DNA from: Candidatus Zhuqueibacterota bacterium
Lineage (GTDB): Bacteria; Zhuqueibacterota; Zhuqueibacteria; Thermofontimicrobiales; Thiofontviventaceae
DNA: 32,747 nt
Assembly (NCBI GenBank): GCA_016931935.1
Contig: JAFGDW010000327.1
Location: 1-32,747 of the forward strand
Direction: 5' to 3'
The notes beneath the pieces were generated by a model. The model searched no databases. It was not told where the DNA came from and worked only from the letters and a program-made list of their open reading frames with translations. Shown one piece after another: positions 24,557 through 32,342 of this stretch. Within the stretch, counting starts at the first letter, position 1, and each line of letters begins with the position of its first letter. The translations under genes were made by a program, and so were the position numbers.

Positions 24557-26497
24557 ATGAAAAATTATTTACGACTTCTCAGATACGTCAAGCCTTACTG
24601 GACGTGGCTGGTAACATCAATCATCTGCATGATTTTATTTGCAATTTTTAGTTCATTCTCAATCTGGATGATAGCGCCGTTTGTTGGCACACTGTTCTCA
24701 TCGGATAGTGGCGCGCATGAAAGTGTGTTGAATGACATCCCCTCGACGGGATTGTCGATTGGCGGCTCACAAACAGCTACGGATACATCCGCAACAGCGC
24801 AAATAAATAATGCTAATGCCGATTCCAAGGCTGCACACATGTCCAAACAGATCGACGGATTAAAGAAAATCAAGGTGGTTCTTAAACAAAAGATGGATGA
24901 ATACCTCCTGGGTGGCAGCAAAATGGATGCACTCAAGCGGATCTGCATCGTATTTTTCTTTCTGTTCCTGGCGAAAAATATTTTCCATTATGCCCAGGCT
25001 TACACCATGGCATACGTCGAGCGTCGTGTGATGAAGGACATTCGTGACCAATTGTTTGAGCAATTCAACCGGCTACCATTAAGTTATTTTCACAAGCGCC
25101 GAGCTGGCCAACTCATCTCTCGTGTTACCAACGATGTGGAAGTCGTGAACAAGGGCATCAACGTGAGTTTCACAAATCTGAGCCGCGACCCGGTGTTGAT
25201 TATCATGTATCTTGGCATGGCGATTATCATTAGCTGGAAATTGACGCTGATCGCCTTTACTGTGCTGCCGTTGAGCATGGCGGTGATTATTCATATCGGA
25301 AAAAAGCTACGAACATTTAGCACCCGGCAACAACAGAAAATGGCGGTGCTGACATCCATCCTGCAGGAGACGGTGACTGGTATTCGTGTCGTTAAGGCGT
25401 TTGCCATGGAGCCGTTCGAGGTAAAGAAATTCAAACAGGAATCTGAGCACTGGTTTCGTGAAGTATTCAATATTGCACGTGTCCAGAAATTGTCATCGCC
25501 GTTGAGTGAACAACTCTCGGTATTGGTGGGAATGTTCATCTTATGGTATGGCGGCTCCCAGGTACTGAGTGGCGAAATTCTTGGCGCGGAGATGTTCCTG
25601 ATTTTTCTGGCTTGTATTTTTTCCATGATCCAACCGATCAAGGCGTTGAGCGATGTCAACAACAGCATTCAGGAAGGACTGGCTGCTGCCGAGCGGATTT
25701 TCAGGGTGCTGGATACGCCGCCGGAAGTGAGCAATCAAGAAAATGCCGTGGAGCTGACCAAAATAGAGCAGGGTATTGAGTACGACCATGTTTGGTTTGC
25801 ATATAATGAAAATGAATTCGTCGTATCGGACGTTAGTTTTGAAATCAAGCCCGGTGAAGTGGTCGCGCTGGTGGGGCCCAGTGGCGGTGGGAAATCCACG
25901 TTGGCTGATTTAATGCCGCGTTTTTACGAACTTCAAAAGGGTTCAATTCGTATCGACGGTGTTGACATTCAGGATGTGCAGCTTAAATCGTTACGTCAAT
26001 TAATGGGAATTGTCACCCAGGAAATAATCCTGTTCAACGATACGGTGCGCAATAACATTGCCTATGGCACAGCGGACATCTCCGATGACCAGGTCATCGC
26101 GGCAGCCAAAGCGGCCAATGCGCATGAGTTTATCGAGCAAATGCCGGAAAAATATGACACTATGATCGGCGATCGCGGATTGAAACTATCCGGCGGCCAG
26201 CGCCAACGGATTTCGATTGCCCGTGCGATTTTGAAAAATCCACCGATTCTGATTTTCGATGAAGCCACGTCGGCATTGGACACCGAGTCGGAATTGCAAG
26301 TTCAGGAAGCTATCGAGAACTTAATGAAAAATCGCACCACGTTGGTGATCGCCCACCGGTTGTCCACAGTGCAGCATGCCGATCGGATTCTTGTCATCAA
26401 GGACGGCCGGATTGTTCAGCAAGGCACGCACGACGAATTGTTGAAACAGGAAGGTGTGTATCAGACGTTGTATCACCTGCAATTCCGGAACGGATAA
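24557..26497 (+). CDS. msbA: ABC exporter, MsbA/lipid flippase type
   Basis: A 646-residue half-transporter with membrane domain and ATPase in one chain. The ATPase has Walker A GPSGGGKST, signature LSGGQRQR, Walker B ILIFDEATSALD and H-loop IAHRLST. The membrane domain includes the coupling stretch YFHKRRAGQLISRVTNDVE. Between the first and second membrane helices, about residues 48-125 form a long hydrophilic insertion rich in Ser/Thr/Ala/Asp and ending KQKMDEYLLGG, unlike E. coli MsbA (about 580 residues). MsbA flips lipid A-core across the inner membrane. The flanking glycosyltransferases support this role; a different lipid-linked glycan is possible. Confidence 0.88.
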   Translation: MKNYLRLLRYVKPYWTWLVTSIICMILFAIFSSFSIWMIAPFVGTLFSSDSGAHESVLNDIPSTGLSIGGSQTATDTSATAQINNANADSKAAHMSKQIDGLKKIKVVLKQKMDEYLLGGSKMDALKRICIVFFFLFLAKNIFHYAQAYTMAYVERRVMKDIRDQLFEQFNRLPLSYFHKRRAGQLISRVTNDVEVVNKGINVSFTNLSRDPVLIIMYLGMAIIISWKLTLIAFTVLPLSMAVIIHIGKKLRTFSTRQQQKMAVLTSILQETVTGIRVVKAFAMEPFEVKKFKQESEHWFREVFNIARVQKLSSPLSEQLSVLVGMFILWYGGSQVLSGEILGAEMFLIFLACIFSMIQPIKALSDVNNSIQEGLAAAERIFRVLDTPPEVSNQENAVELTKIEQGIEYDHVWFAYNENEFVVSDVSFEIKPGEVVALVGPSGGGKSTLADLMPRFYELQKGSIRIDGVDIQDVQLKSLRQLMGIVTQEIILFNDTVRNNIAYGTADISDDQVIAAAKAANAHEFIEQMPEKYDTMIGDRGLKLSGGQRQRISIARAILKNPPILIFDEATSALDTESELQVQEAIENLMKNRTTLVIAHRLSTVQHADRILVIKDGRIVQQGTHDELLKQEGVYQTLYHLQFRNG

Positions 26498-26498
26498 C

Positions 26499-27629
26499 GT
26501 GCGGATATTATTCATAAATAGCATTCGCATGTACGGCGGCGGCGAAGTATGGATGATCACTGCAGCAAAGGAATTGGTGCGGCGCGGGCATGAGCTTACC
26601 ATCGTGTGCCGCCCGGATGCCGCGATGCGGCCGTACGCTGAAGCATCAGACGCCCGGGTTGCGCCGATGACGATTCGCGGCGATTTCTATCCCGGCACGA
26701 TTTTACGTACCCGACAGTTGCTTCAGGAGTACAACATCGATATCATTCTCACCAATATGGACAAGGAATTGCGGTTCGCAGCATTGGCAGCACGACTGTG
26801 TCACCGCCCGCCGGTGATCGCCCGTAAGGGAATTGATCATCCTTTAAAGAACAAATTGCATTATCGCTGGACATATAATCGCCTGGCGACAGCCGTTATC
26901 GCCAATTCACAGGCAACGAAACAAACATTGCTAAACAGCGCACCGTGGCTGGATGGCGACCGTGTGCATGTCATTTACAATGGCATCGATCCCGAATTGT
27001 ACGCACCGGAACGAACAAAAAATATCCGGTCCGAATTGGGAATGCCGGACGATGCGCCGGTTATCGGATTTGTTGGTCGTCTCAATGTTCAAAAGGGAAT
27101 TGAATATTTGCTTGAAGGGTTTCGGAAAGCTATCGAGCAGATTCCAACGATGCATTTGTTACTGGTCGGGGAAGGCAATTTGCATGAAGATGTGGTAGCC
27201 TTTGCAGAAAAACACAACTTGAAGGATCGTATCCATCCGGTGGGTTTTCGCGATGATATTCCCAACGTTATGCGTACTATCGATTTATGTGTGCTTCCCT
27301 CGTTGTGGGAAGGTTTTGGCATTGTATTGATTGAAGCCATGGCTGCCGGAAAACCGTGTATTACCACCCGGATCAGCAGCATGCCGGAAATTGTGCGCGA
27401 TGGCAAATCTGGCCTGGTTGTTCCGCCCCGCGATCCAGATGCGTTGGCAGTAGCGATACGCACAATTATGAGTGATAACGAACTGGCAAATCAAATGGGA
27501 GAAACAGGAAGACAGGATGTGTTGGAAAAATATACTATTTCCCGTATGATCGAGCAATATGAATTGATATTTCAGCGGTATGTAAGTGGAAAAAGAATGG
27601 AACACGGATTAAACGGATTGAAAGAATAG
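26499..27629 (+). CDS. Glycosyltransferase family 4
   Basis: A GT-B fold glycosyltransferase of 376 residues from GTG 26499 directly after the msbA stop (a GTG at 26454 lies inside msbA and is not used). It begins RILFINSIRMYGGGEVWMITAAKEL, with the glycine-rich acceptor motif, and has the donor region IGFVGRLNVQKGIEYLLEGF, then PSLWEGFGIVLIEAMAAGKPCI, the family E-x7-E motif. It probably extends the LPS core; relatives include WaaG. The last ten residues (EHGLNGLKE) are encoded by a repeat array (27601 on), so the original C terminus may have been replaced. Confidence 0.9.
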   Translation: MRILFINSIRMYGGGEVWMITAAKELVRRGHELTIVCRPDAAMRPYAEASDARVAPMTIRGDFYPGTILRTRQLLQEYNIDIILTNMDKELRFAALAARLCHRPPVIARKGIDHPLKNKLHYRWTYNRLATAVIANSQATKQTLLNSAPWLDGDRVHVIYNGIDPELYAPERTKNIRSELGMPDDAPVIGFVGRLNVQKGIEYLLEGFRKAIEQIPTMHLLLVGEGNLHEDVVAFAEKHNLKDRIHPVGFRDDIPNVMRTIDLCVLPSLWEGFGIVLIEAMAAGKPCITTRISSMPEIVRDGKSGLVVPPRDPDALAVAIRTIMSDNELANQMGETGRQDVLEKYTISRMIEQYELIFQRYVSGKRMEHGLNGLKE

Positions 27630-27644
27630 GAACGGATTTAAACT
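27601..27644. repeat. ACGGATT-type low-complexity array overlapping the GT4 3' end
   Basis: Degenerate copies of ACGGATTAAACGGATT run from 27601 across the GT4 stop codon (27627-27629) into ACGGATTTAAACTG. Similar unit arrays are seen elsewhere in the window with other unit sequences (241-357, 30635-30669, 31645-31712). Confidence 0.5.
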
Positions 27645-27676
27645 GACGATAACGTTTATTCAGATTTATTTAAAAA

Positions 27677-27779
27677 TCGTTCCCGGTCTCTGACTGGGAA
27701 TGCCTATTCAAGGCTCAGCCTTGATAGGGTTGAGGCAGAGCCGCAGAAAGTGACGTTCCAGCGAAACGCTGGGAACGAT
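27677..27779. mobile_element. MITE/REP-like repeat of about 103 bp
   Basis: Terminal inverted repeats ATCGTTCCC (27677-27685) and GGGAACGAT (27771-27779) are exact. Inside lie CAAGGCTCAGCCTTG (27709-27723, perfect stem with a 3-base loop, extended by CCTAT/ATAGG), a first arm CCGGTCTCTGACTGG, and CCAGCGAAACGCTGG (27758-27772, perfect stem, 3-base loop). No ORF is inside. The three hairpins with matching ends are typical of non-autonomous repeats mobilised by a transposase encoded elsewhere. I cannot see other copies in this window. Confidence 0.65.
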
Positions 27780-27803
27780 GATATGTTTACACAATCATAA
27801 ACC

Positions 27804-28958
27804 ATGGAAAATCCCATGCGATTTACAATCCCAAATTGTCGTCGTTTTGACGGAATCCAGGCGTGTGAACCGGATAAGCGCTGTTGGGAGTGCAACGACG
27901 ACTATCCCATTGGCACAAAAATACTGGTCATTAATCTCGGTTCACTGAGCGATGTGCTTGTCACAACCTCACAACTCAAAGCTCTGAAACTGACACATCC
28001 GCAAAGCACCGTCTTTTGGCTGACATCCGAATCCGCTGCGACGTTGCTTCAGAGTAATCCGTTTATCGATCGCGTGCTTATCTGGAATGAAGAAACGCGG
28101 CTTATCCTGTCGGCAATGCAGTTTGATGTGGTGATCAATGCGGACAAGAATCAACTCGCCGCAGCGTATATGATGCAGGTGCAAGCAGGGCGCAAGCTTG
28201 GTTTTAGCATAAATGAACACGGCGCGATTGTTCCGGTGAATCATGGCGCGAACTACAGTTACTATGTTGGCCTGGATGACCGGTACCGCTTCAAGCATAA
28301 TAAAAAAACACAGCAACAAATGTTGGCCGAAACATTTGAGTTACCATTCATTCATGAACCATATCGCATCGAATTGAGTGATGAAGAACTTGATTTCTGT
28401 GACACCTGGTATGAACAGTACGAGATTCATGAAAATGACGTGACGATTGGTATCAATACCGGTTGTCCGCCGGAATGGCCACAACGGAAGCTTACGGTTG
28501 ACAAGCAGGTGAAGCTAATCAATCGGATTCACGCTGATTTGCCTGATGCAAAAATTCTGTTGCTCGGCGATGAGCCGGATACGGGACAGAATCAGGAGCT
28601 TGCGGAAAAATGTGATGGCACGGTTATTAACACACCAACAACTATGGGATTGCGGCAGCGATTGTGTTTCATCGATTTGGCTGATATTGTGGTGACCGGT
28701 GATACATTTGGTATGCACGCAGCAATTGGGCTGCGTAAGTGGGTAATTGTCTGGTTCGGAATGGGTTGTCCACAGGAAACAGATTTGTTTGATCGGGGCA
28801 AAAAAATCATTACCGATGTTCATTGTGCGCCATGTCGTGACGTTGATTGCAACGATCATATCTGTGTTGAACGCATGGATGTGAATCTGATATTTCATCA
28901 TGTGCAGGACGCATACATGGGGATGAAATCCGGTGAAATTGAAAGGACGGTCGAGTGA
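27804..28958 (+). CDS. Glycosyltransferase family 9 (heptosyltransferase-like)
   Basis: A 384-residue GT-B enzyme, probably adding heptose or another sugar to the LPS inner core. The core domain begins GTKILVINLGSLSDVLVTTSQLKAL with the WaaC/WaaF/RfaF-type G-D loop (LGSLSDVL), and the C-terminal half has LLLGDEPDTGQNQELAEKC and VVTGDTFGMHAAIGLRKWVI, the nucleotide-sugar site. Eight cysteines are arranged in two clusters: C12, C21, C27, C30 before the core domain and C341, C344, C349, C354 near the end (CAPCRDVDCNDHIC). This is not in E. coli heptosyltransferases and could bind a metal. The ATG at 27804 lacks a good Shine-Dalgarno. The stop overlaps the next gene by 4 bases. Confidence 0.87.
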   Translation: MENPMRFTIPNCRRFDGIQACEPDKRCWECNDDYPIGTKILVINLGSLSDVLVTTSQLKALKLTHPQSTVFWLTSESAATLLQSNPFIDRVLIWNEETRLILSAMQFDVVINADKNQLAAAYMMQVQAGRKLGFSINEHGAIVPVNHGANYSYYVGLDDRYRFKHNKKTQQQMLAETFELPFIHEPYRIELSDEELDFCDTWYEQYEIHENDVTIGINTGCPPEWPQRKLTVDKQVKLINRIHADLPDAKILLLGDEPDTGQNQELAEKCDGTVINTPTTMGLRQRLCFIDLADIVVTGDTFGMHAAIGLRKWVIVWFGMGCPQETDLFDRGKKIITDVHCAPCRDVDCNDHICVERMDVNLIFHHVQDAYMGMKSGEIERTVE

Positions 28959-29710
28959 AACGGTTGTCCGTGATCATCATTACATTGAATGAGGAGCACA
29001 ACATCCGTGAGTGTCTGGAATCGGTGACATGGGCGGATGAAATTGTGGTGATGGATTCGCACAGTACAGACAAAACGCGCACGATTGCCCGCGAATACAC
29101 CCAGCACGTGTACGATGTGGATTGGCAAGGATATGCAGCGACCAAAAATTTAGCGTTGGAGAAGACCACGGGTGATTGGGTACTTTGGATCGATGCGGAT
29201 GAGCGCGTGACTGATGAATTGGCTCAGACAATCAAAAAAGTGCTTGAAAACGATTCCGGATCGAATGGCTATGAAATCCCCCGCAAGGCGTATTTTCTTG
29301 GATGCTGGATAAAGCATTGCGGCTGGTATCCGGGCTACGTGTTGCGGCTTGTCCAGCGATCACATGCACAATTTGATGAACAAAATGTGCATGAGGGCTT
29401 TCAATTTTCCGGGCGGCACCGCCAGTTGCCGTTCCCGTTGATTCATTACACCGACCGGAATATCGAACACTATTTTAATAAATATAATCGTTATACATCG
29501 CTGGCCGTTCAGGACATGCTGACGAAAGGCAAGTCCTTCCGTTTGCTGGATTTAATGTTCCGGCCGATGTTCGTATTCCTGAAAATGTATATCTTCAAAC
29601 GCGGATTTTTAGATGGATTGCAGGGATTTATCCTGTGCACGTTTTCAGCAAGCTACGTTTTTACCAAATATGCAAAACTCTGGGAAGCACAACAACGATC
29701 AACTGATTGA
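28955..29710 (+). CDS. Glycosyltransferase family 2, WaaE/KdtX-like (second copy)
   Basis: A 251-residue GT2 enzyme, a clear paralogue of the protein at 23797-24555: NEEHNIRECLESVTWADEIVVMDSHSTDKT and DWVLWIDADERV align directly with its donor- and metal-binding motifs (DSD in the first copy, DAD here). It is presumably another core-sugar transferase with a different acceptor or donor. The start is GTG at 28955, overlapping the GT9 stop (GTGA). Its 3' end overlaps the MeaB gene start by 41 bases. Confidence 0.9.
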   Translation: MKRLSVIIITLNEEHNIRECLESVTWADEIVVMDSHSTDKTRTIAREYTQHVYDVDWQGYAATKNLALEKTTGDWVLWIDADERVTDELAQTIKKVLENDSGSNGYEIPRKAYFLGCWIKHCGWYPGYVLRLVQRSHAQFDEQNVHEGFQFSGRHRQLPFPLIHYTDRNIEHYFNKYNRYTSLAVQDMLTKGKSFRLLDLMFRPMFVFLKMYIFKRGFLDGLQGFILCTFSASYVFTKYAKLWEAQQRSTD

Positions 29711-30635
29711 TCAGTATCTCGCCGGGAATCGCCGCGCGCTGTCGAAGCTTATCACAATCATCGAAAATCACGGGAATGGCATGCATTCGCTGTGGGAGCG
29801 CATCCATCCAAAGATTGGACAAGCGTTTCGAATTGGTGTAACCGGTCCGCCGGGTGCGGGTAAAAGCACATTGGTCGATCAGCTATCAAAACAATTTCGC
29901 ACACATCAGCGCACCGTCGGTGTGATTGCGGTCGATCCTACCAGTCCGTTTAGCGGCGGAGCATTACTCGGTGACCGCATTCGCATGAGTGATCTGGCCA
30001 CTGATTCGGGCGTGTTCATTCGCAGCATGGCCACGCGCGGCAGTCTGGGCGGCTTGTCGCGCCATGCCCAGGAAGTTGCGGATCTGTACGATGGATTTGG
30101 ATTTGATTATATCGTTTATGAAACGGTTGGTGTTGGCCAATCCGAACTGGATATTGTCCAGGCGGCAGACACCACAATCGTTATGCTCGTGCCGGAAGCA
30201 GGGGACACAATTCAGGCGATGAAGGCGGGATTGATGGAAATTGCCGATATATTTGTAATTAACAAAGCCGACCGTCCGGGCGCCGAGCGGATGGAACTGG
30301 AAATCCAGGCATCACTTGATTTACGTGCCGATTCGCCGGGCTGGCGGCCGCCAGTGATCCAAATAATTGCCAGCATTGGCGATGGAATAGATGCGCTGAG
30401 CGAGGCAATTGATGAGCATCGCCGGTTTCAGGCAGAAAACAACCTCCTGGAATTTCGCCGAAAAAAGCGCCAATCTGCTTATGTCCAACAGTTGATTCAA
30501 TCGCATTTGCTCGCCCGGTTCTGGCAGCCGGACATGGTGCTACGCTGTGAGCAGGCCGTGCAAAATAATGACTGTTCTCCGTATGAGATAAGCCAATGGC
30601 TGATCCGCGAATTTTTCGATGAAAATGAATCATAA
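29670..30635 (+). CDS. meaB: MeaB/ArgK-type G3E GTPase
   Basis: A P-loop GTPase, 321 residues from ATG 29670; upstream residues from 29613 are non-conserved. Walker A is GVTGPPGAGKST; the switch regions IAVDPTSPFSGGALLGDRIRM and YETVGVGQSELDIV, and the NKAD motif (VINKADRPGAERM), are those of MeaB. It acts as chaperone for adenosylcobalamin-dependent methylmalonyl-CoA mutase, guarding against inactive cobalamin. No mutase gene is in the window; it overlaps a glycosyltransferase by 41 bases and simply rides the LPS operon. Other G3E relatives (HypB, UreG) lack these switch sequences. Confidence 0.92.
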   Translation: MQNSGKHNNDQLIDQYLAGNRRALSKLITIIENHGNGMHSLWERIHPKIGQAFRIGVTGPPGAGKSTLVDQLSKQFRTHQRTVGVIAVDPTSPFSGGALLGDRIRMSDLATDSGVFIRSMATRGSLGGLSRHAQEVADLYDGFGFDYIVYETVGVGQSELDIVQAADTTIVMLVPEAGDTIQAMKAGLMEIADIFVINKADRPGAERMELEIQASLDLRADSPGWRPPVIQIIASIGDGIDALSEAIDEHRRFQAENNLLEFRRKKRQSAYVQQLIQSHLLARFWQPDMVLRCEQAVQNNDCSPYEISQWLIREFFDENES

Positions 30636-30669
30636 CGACGTGAGACGTCAAACGTGAAACGTGAGACGA
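30635..30669. repeat. CGTGAGACGTCAAACGTG-type low-complexity array
   Basis: Just after the meaB stop lies a run of degenerate ACGTGAGACG / ACGTCAA / ACGTGAA units. It starts within three bases of the stop codon, as the GT4 array does. Confidence 0.5.
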
Positions 30670-30821
30670 ATCAGAACGCGGTTTTTTACGTTTGATGCCT
30701 GTAAGTATCATTAATATATCTACATTAATGAATACAGACTATGTTTCTCACTTTTCAAAAAAATTAATAGAATTGCCAGAACATGATTATCTATTAAAAA
30801 ATTTTGCTAAAATAACACCTG

Positions 30822-30906
30822 TCCCCCGTCAAGCCTAAGTCCAGTCTTTCCTGTTTTTTAAGGAAACTTGACTGGGTCTCCTTTTATAATATATCTTACT
30901 GGGGGA
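30822..30906. repeat. Nested inverted-repeat element with alternative stems
   Basis: TCCCCC (30822-30827) pairs with GGGGGA (30901-30906). Inside, CCAGTC (30841-30846) with GACTGG (30870-30875) plus TTTCCT (30847-30852) with AGGAAA (30861-30866) form a long hairpin. GTCAAG (30828-30833) instead could pair with CTTGAC (30867-30872), so the two stems exclude each other. On the + strand the hairpin is followed by CTCCTTTTAT, so it may end the meaB transcript. Confidence 0.5.
30841..30886 (+). terminator. Possible Rho-independent terminator between meaB and endonuclease V
   Basis: The 12-bp-capable stem CCAGTCTTTCCT/AGGAAA..GACTGG (one 2-base offset) is followed by a short T-rich tract. It lies about 200 bp after the meaB stop, so it could also be part of the inverted-repeat element rather than a working terminator. 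Confidence 0.4.
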
Positions 30907-30931
30907 AGTATTTTGGAACTATAACATAATC

Positions 30932-31618
30932 GTGAATGCAATTTACGAACATGATTGGGATGTGGATATTTCTCAGGCACGTGCGATTCAGAATGAATTA
31001 CGCACTCGTCTTCAATTCCGACCAATTCCGCGGCCGATCAAATGGATCGCCGGCGCGGATGTTGCATATTCAACAACAACCCGCCAGGCAGTCGCTGCTG
31101 TCTTTATCATGGATTATGAAACACTGTCAATTGCTGAAACGACCATTGCTATTGCCGAGACGAATTTCCCCTACATTACTGGCTATCTGACTTTCCGTGA
31201 AGCACCGGTACTGTTGCAGGCATTCCACAAAATAAGCATCAAACCCGATGTCATCATGTTTGATGGCCAGGGCATCGCACATCCGCGCAGCATGGGGATC
31301 GCCAGTCATATGGGCGTACTGCTGGATTATCCCACCATTGGCTGTGCGAAAAAGCGTTTGTTTGGTGAAGCAGATAATCCGGAACAGGAAAAGGGGAGTG
31401 TAGCGTATTTGTCTTATGCGGACGACGTAATAGGCGCGGTCCTGCGCACCAGAACAGGCGTGAAACCGGTTTTCGTTTCCCCCGGCCACAAGTCCACGGT
31501 GCAGGATGCTATTGAATTGGTGCTGCGTTGCGCCATGCGTTACCGATTACCAGAGCCTACACGGCAGGCGCATTTGTTGGTAACGGATTTGCGGTCTCGT
31601 TTGTGCGGTTTAGTGTGA
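30932..31618 (+). CDS. nfi: Endonuclease V
   Basis: Cleaves DNA near deaminated bases, chiefly hypoxanthine, to begin repair. The 228-residue protein has the family motifs in order: IAGADVAYS (first metal Asp), MDYETLSI, PYITGYLTFREAPVLL, IMFDGQGIAHPRSMGIASHMGV with the DG-G--HPR centre, IGCAKKRLFG, VFVSPGHKSTVQDA, and RYRLPEPTRQAH. These match E. coli Nfi motif by motif. The start is GTG at 30932; there is no good ATG. With the uracil glycosylase at 7647-8351 and MutS it adds a second deamination-repair enzyme. It appears to be a single-gene unit, as repeats flank both ends. Confidence 0.96.
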   Translation: MNAIYEHDWDVDISQARAIQNELRTRLQFRPIPRPIKWIAGADVAYSTTTRQAVAAVFIMDYETLSIAETTIAIAETNFPYITGYLTFREAPVLLQAFHKISIKPDVIMFDGQGIAHPRSMGIASHMGVLLDYPTIGCAKKRLFGEADNPEQEKGSVAYLSYADDVIGAVLRTRTGVKPVFVSPGHKSTVQDAIELVLRCAMRYRLPEPTRQAHLLVTDLRSRLCGLV

Positions 31619-31644
31619 TAGTATCTGCAAATCCAGTATAGTTT

Positions 31645-31712
31645 GGTGATTGGTGAGTAGTAATCGGTAATCGGTTAAAATGCTGACGGCTGAATACTGA
31701 TAGCTAATCGCT
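31645..31712. repeat. TAATCGG / GCTGATAGCT low-complexity arrays
   Basis: GGTGATTGGTGAGTAGTAATCGGTAATCGG runs from 31645 to 31674 (shown here as its units TGGTGA and TAATCGG) and is followed by GCTGACGG, CTGAATACTGATAGCT and AATCGCT at 31682-31712. They are degenerate repeats placed just after the endonuclease V stop. A similar TAATCGGTGATCAG lies at the mutS stop (near 3018). Confidence 0.45.
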
Positions 31713-32342
31713 CAATTTAGGATTAGTACGATTTTTCTTTTTTGTTGTTCGTTTCCATTAGCTCATCCATTATTAAGGATTAATTACCGTTTAGCTGTTT
31801 GTGGGAGTATTTCCCAATGGATACATTGAAGATTATAGACTATTATTCAACATTAATTAGATATTGAATGGTTATTTTGACATTTATTCAATATTAAAAA
31901 ATAGGATAAGTTAGAAAGTCGAAATATTTGAATATTTGTAATTAAGATCAAACTACCAAAGCGACAAATGTAACATATCGACATCATTATGAAACATTTA
32001 TTCTACCATTTGTGTTTTAAAATTTCGTATTATTATCGTTGTGCAAAATTTAATTCAAATGTAACAGATAAAGCATTATTATGCGTACTCGAATTAAGTT
32101 TTTTTAATAAATTTGAAACGGTTAAATGGAAAATTAACCATTTTATAAAAATCCTGTCCATTATATCATCAGTAACTTATTTTTTTTTTGAATACAATTC
32201 TAACATTTATTCGAAACATTAAGTTATATATGTTAAATCCAAACTCCTTTCCATTACTTCTCTAATAATTTCTTAGTACATTTTATTCTATATACAAGAT
32301 TTTCAGATTTTCTATTTATTAAAAATTTTCAAGGAGGTAGGA
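31713..32342. promoter_or_regulatory. AT-rich leader of the TonB-dependent receptor gene
   Basis: About 630 bases without a supportable gene. It contains ATATTGAAT (31861-31869) with ATTCAATAT (31886-31894) as an exact 9-bp inverted repeat, a TTGACA at 31877-31882 inside that repeat, and a GGTTAA/TTAACC hairpin at 32120-32139. Repeat-flanked, this may hold a regulated promoter, but I could not find a clear -10 box. Confidence 0.4.
32331..32338 (+). promoter_or_regulatory. Shine-Dalgarno of the TonB receptor gene
   Basis: AAGGAGGT lies 4 bases before the ATG at 32343; the spacing is short but the match is perfect and no other start is close. Confidence 0.6.

Noticed and set aside
31989..32222. 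77-codon + strand ORF in the AT-rich leader
   Set aside because: Only reflects AT-rich composition (Phe, Tyr, Lys, Asn and Ile); no Shine-Dalgarno and no recognisable motif.
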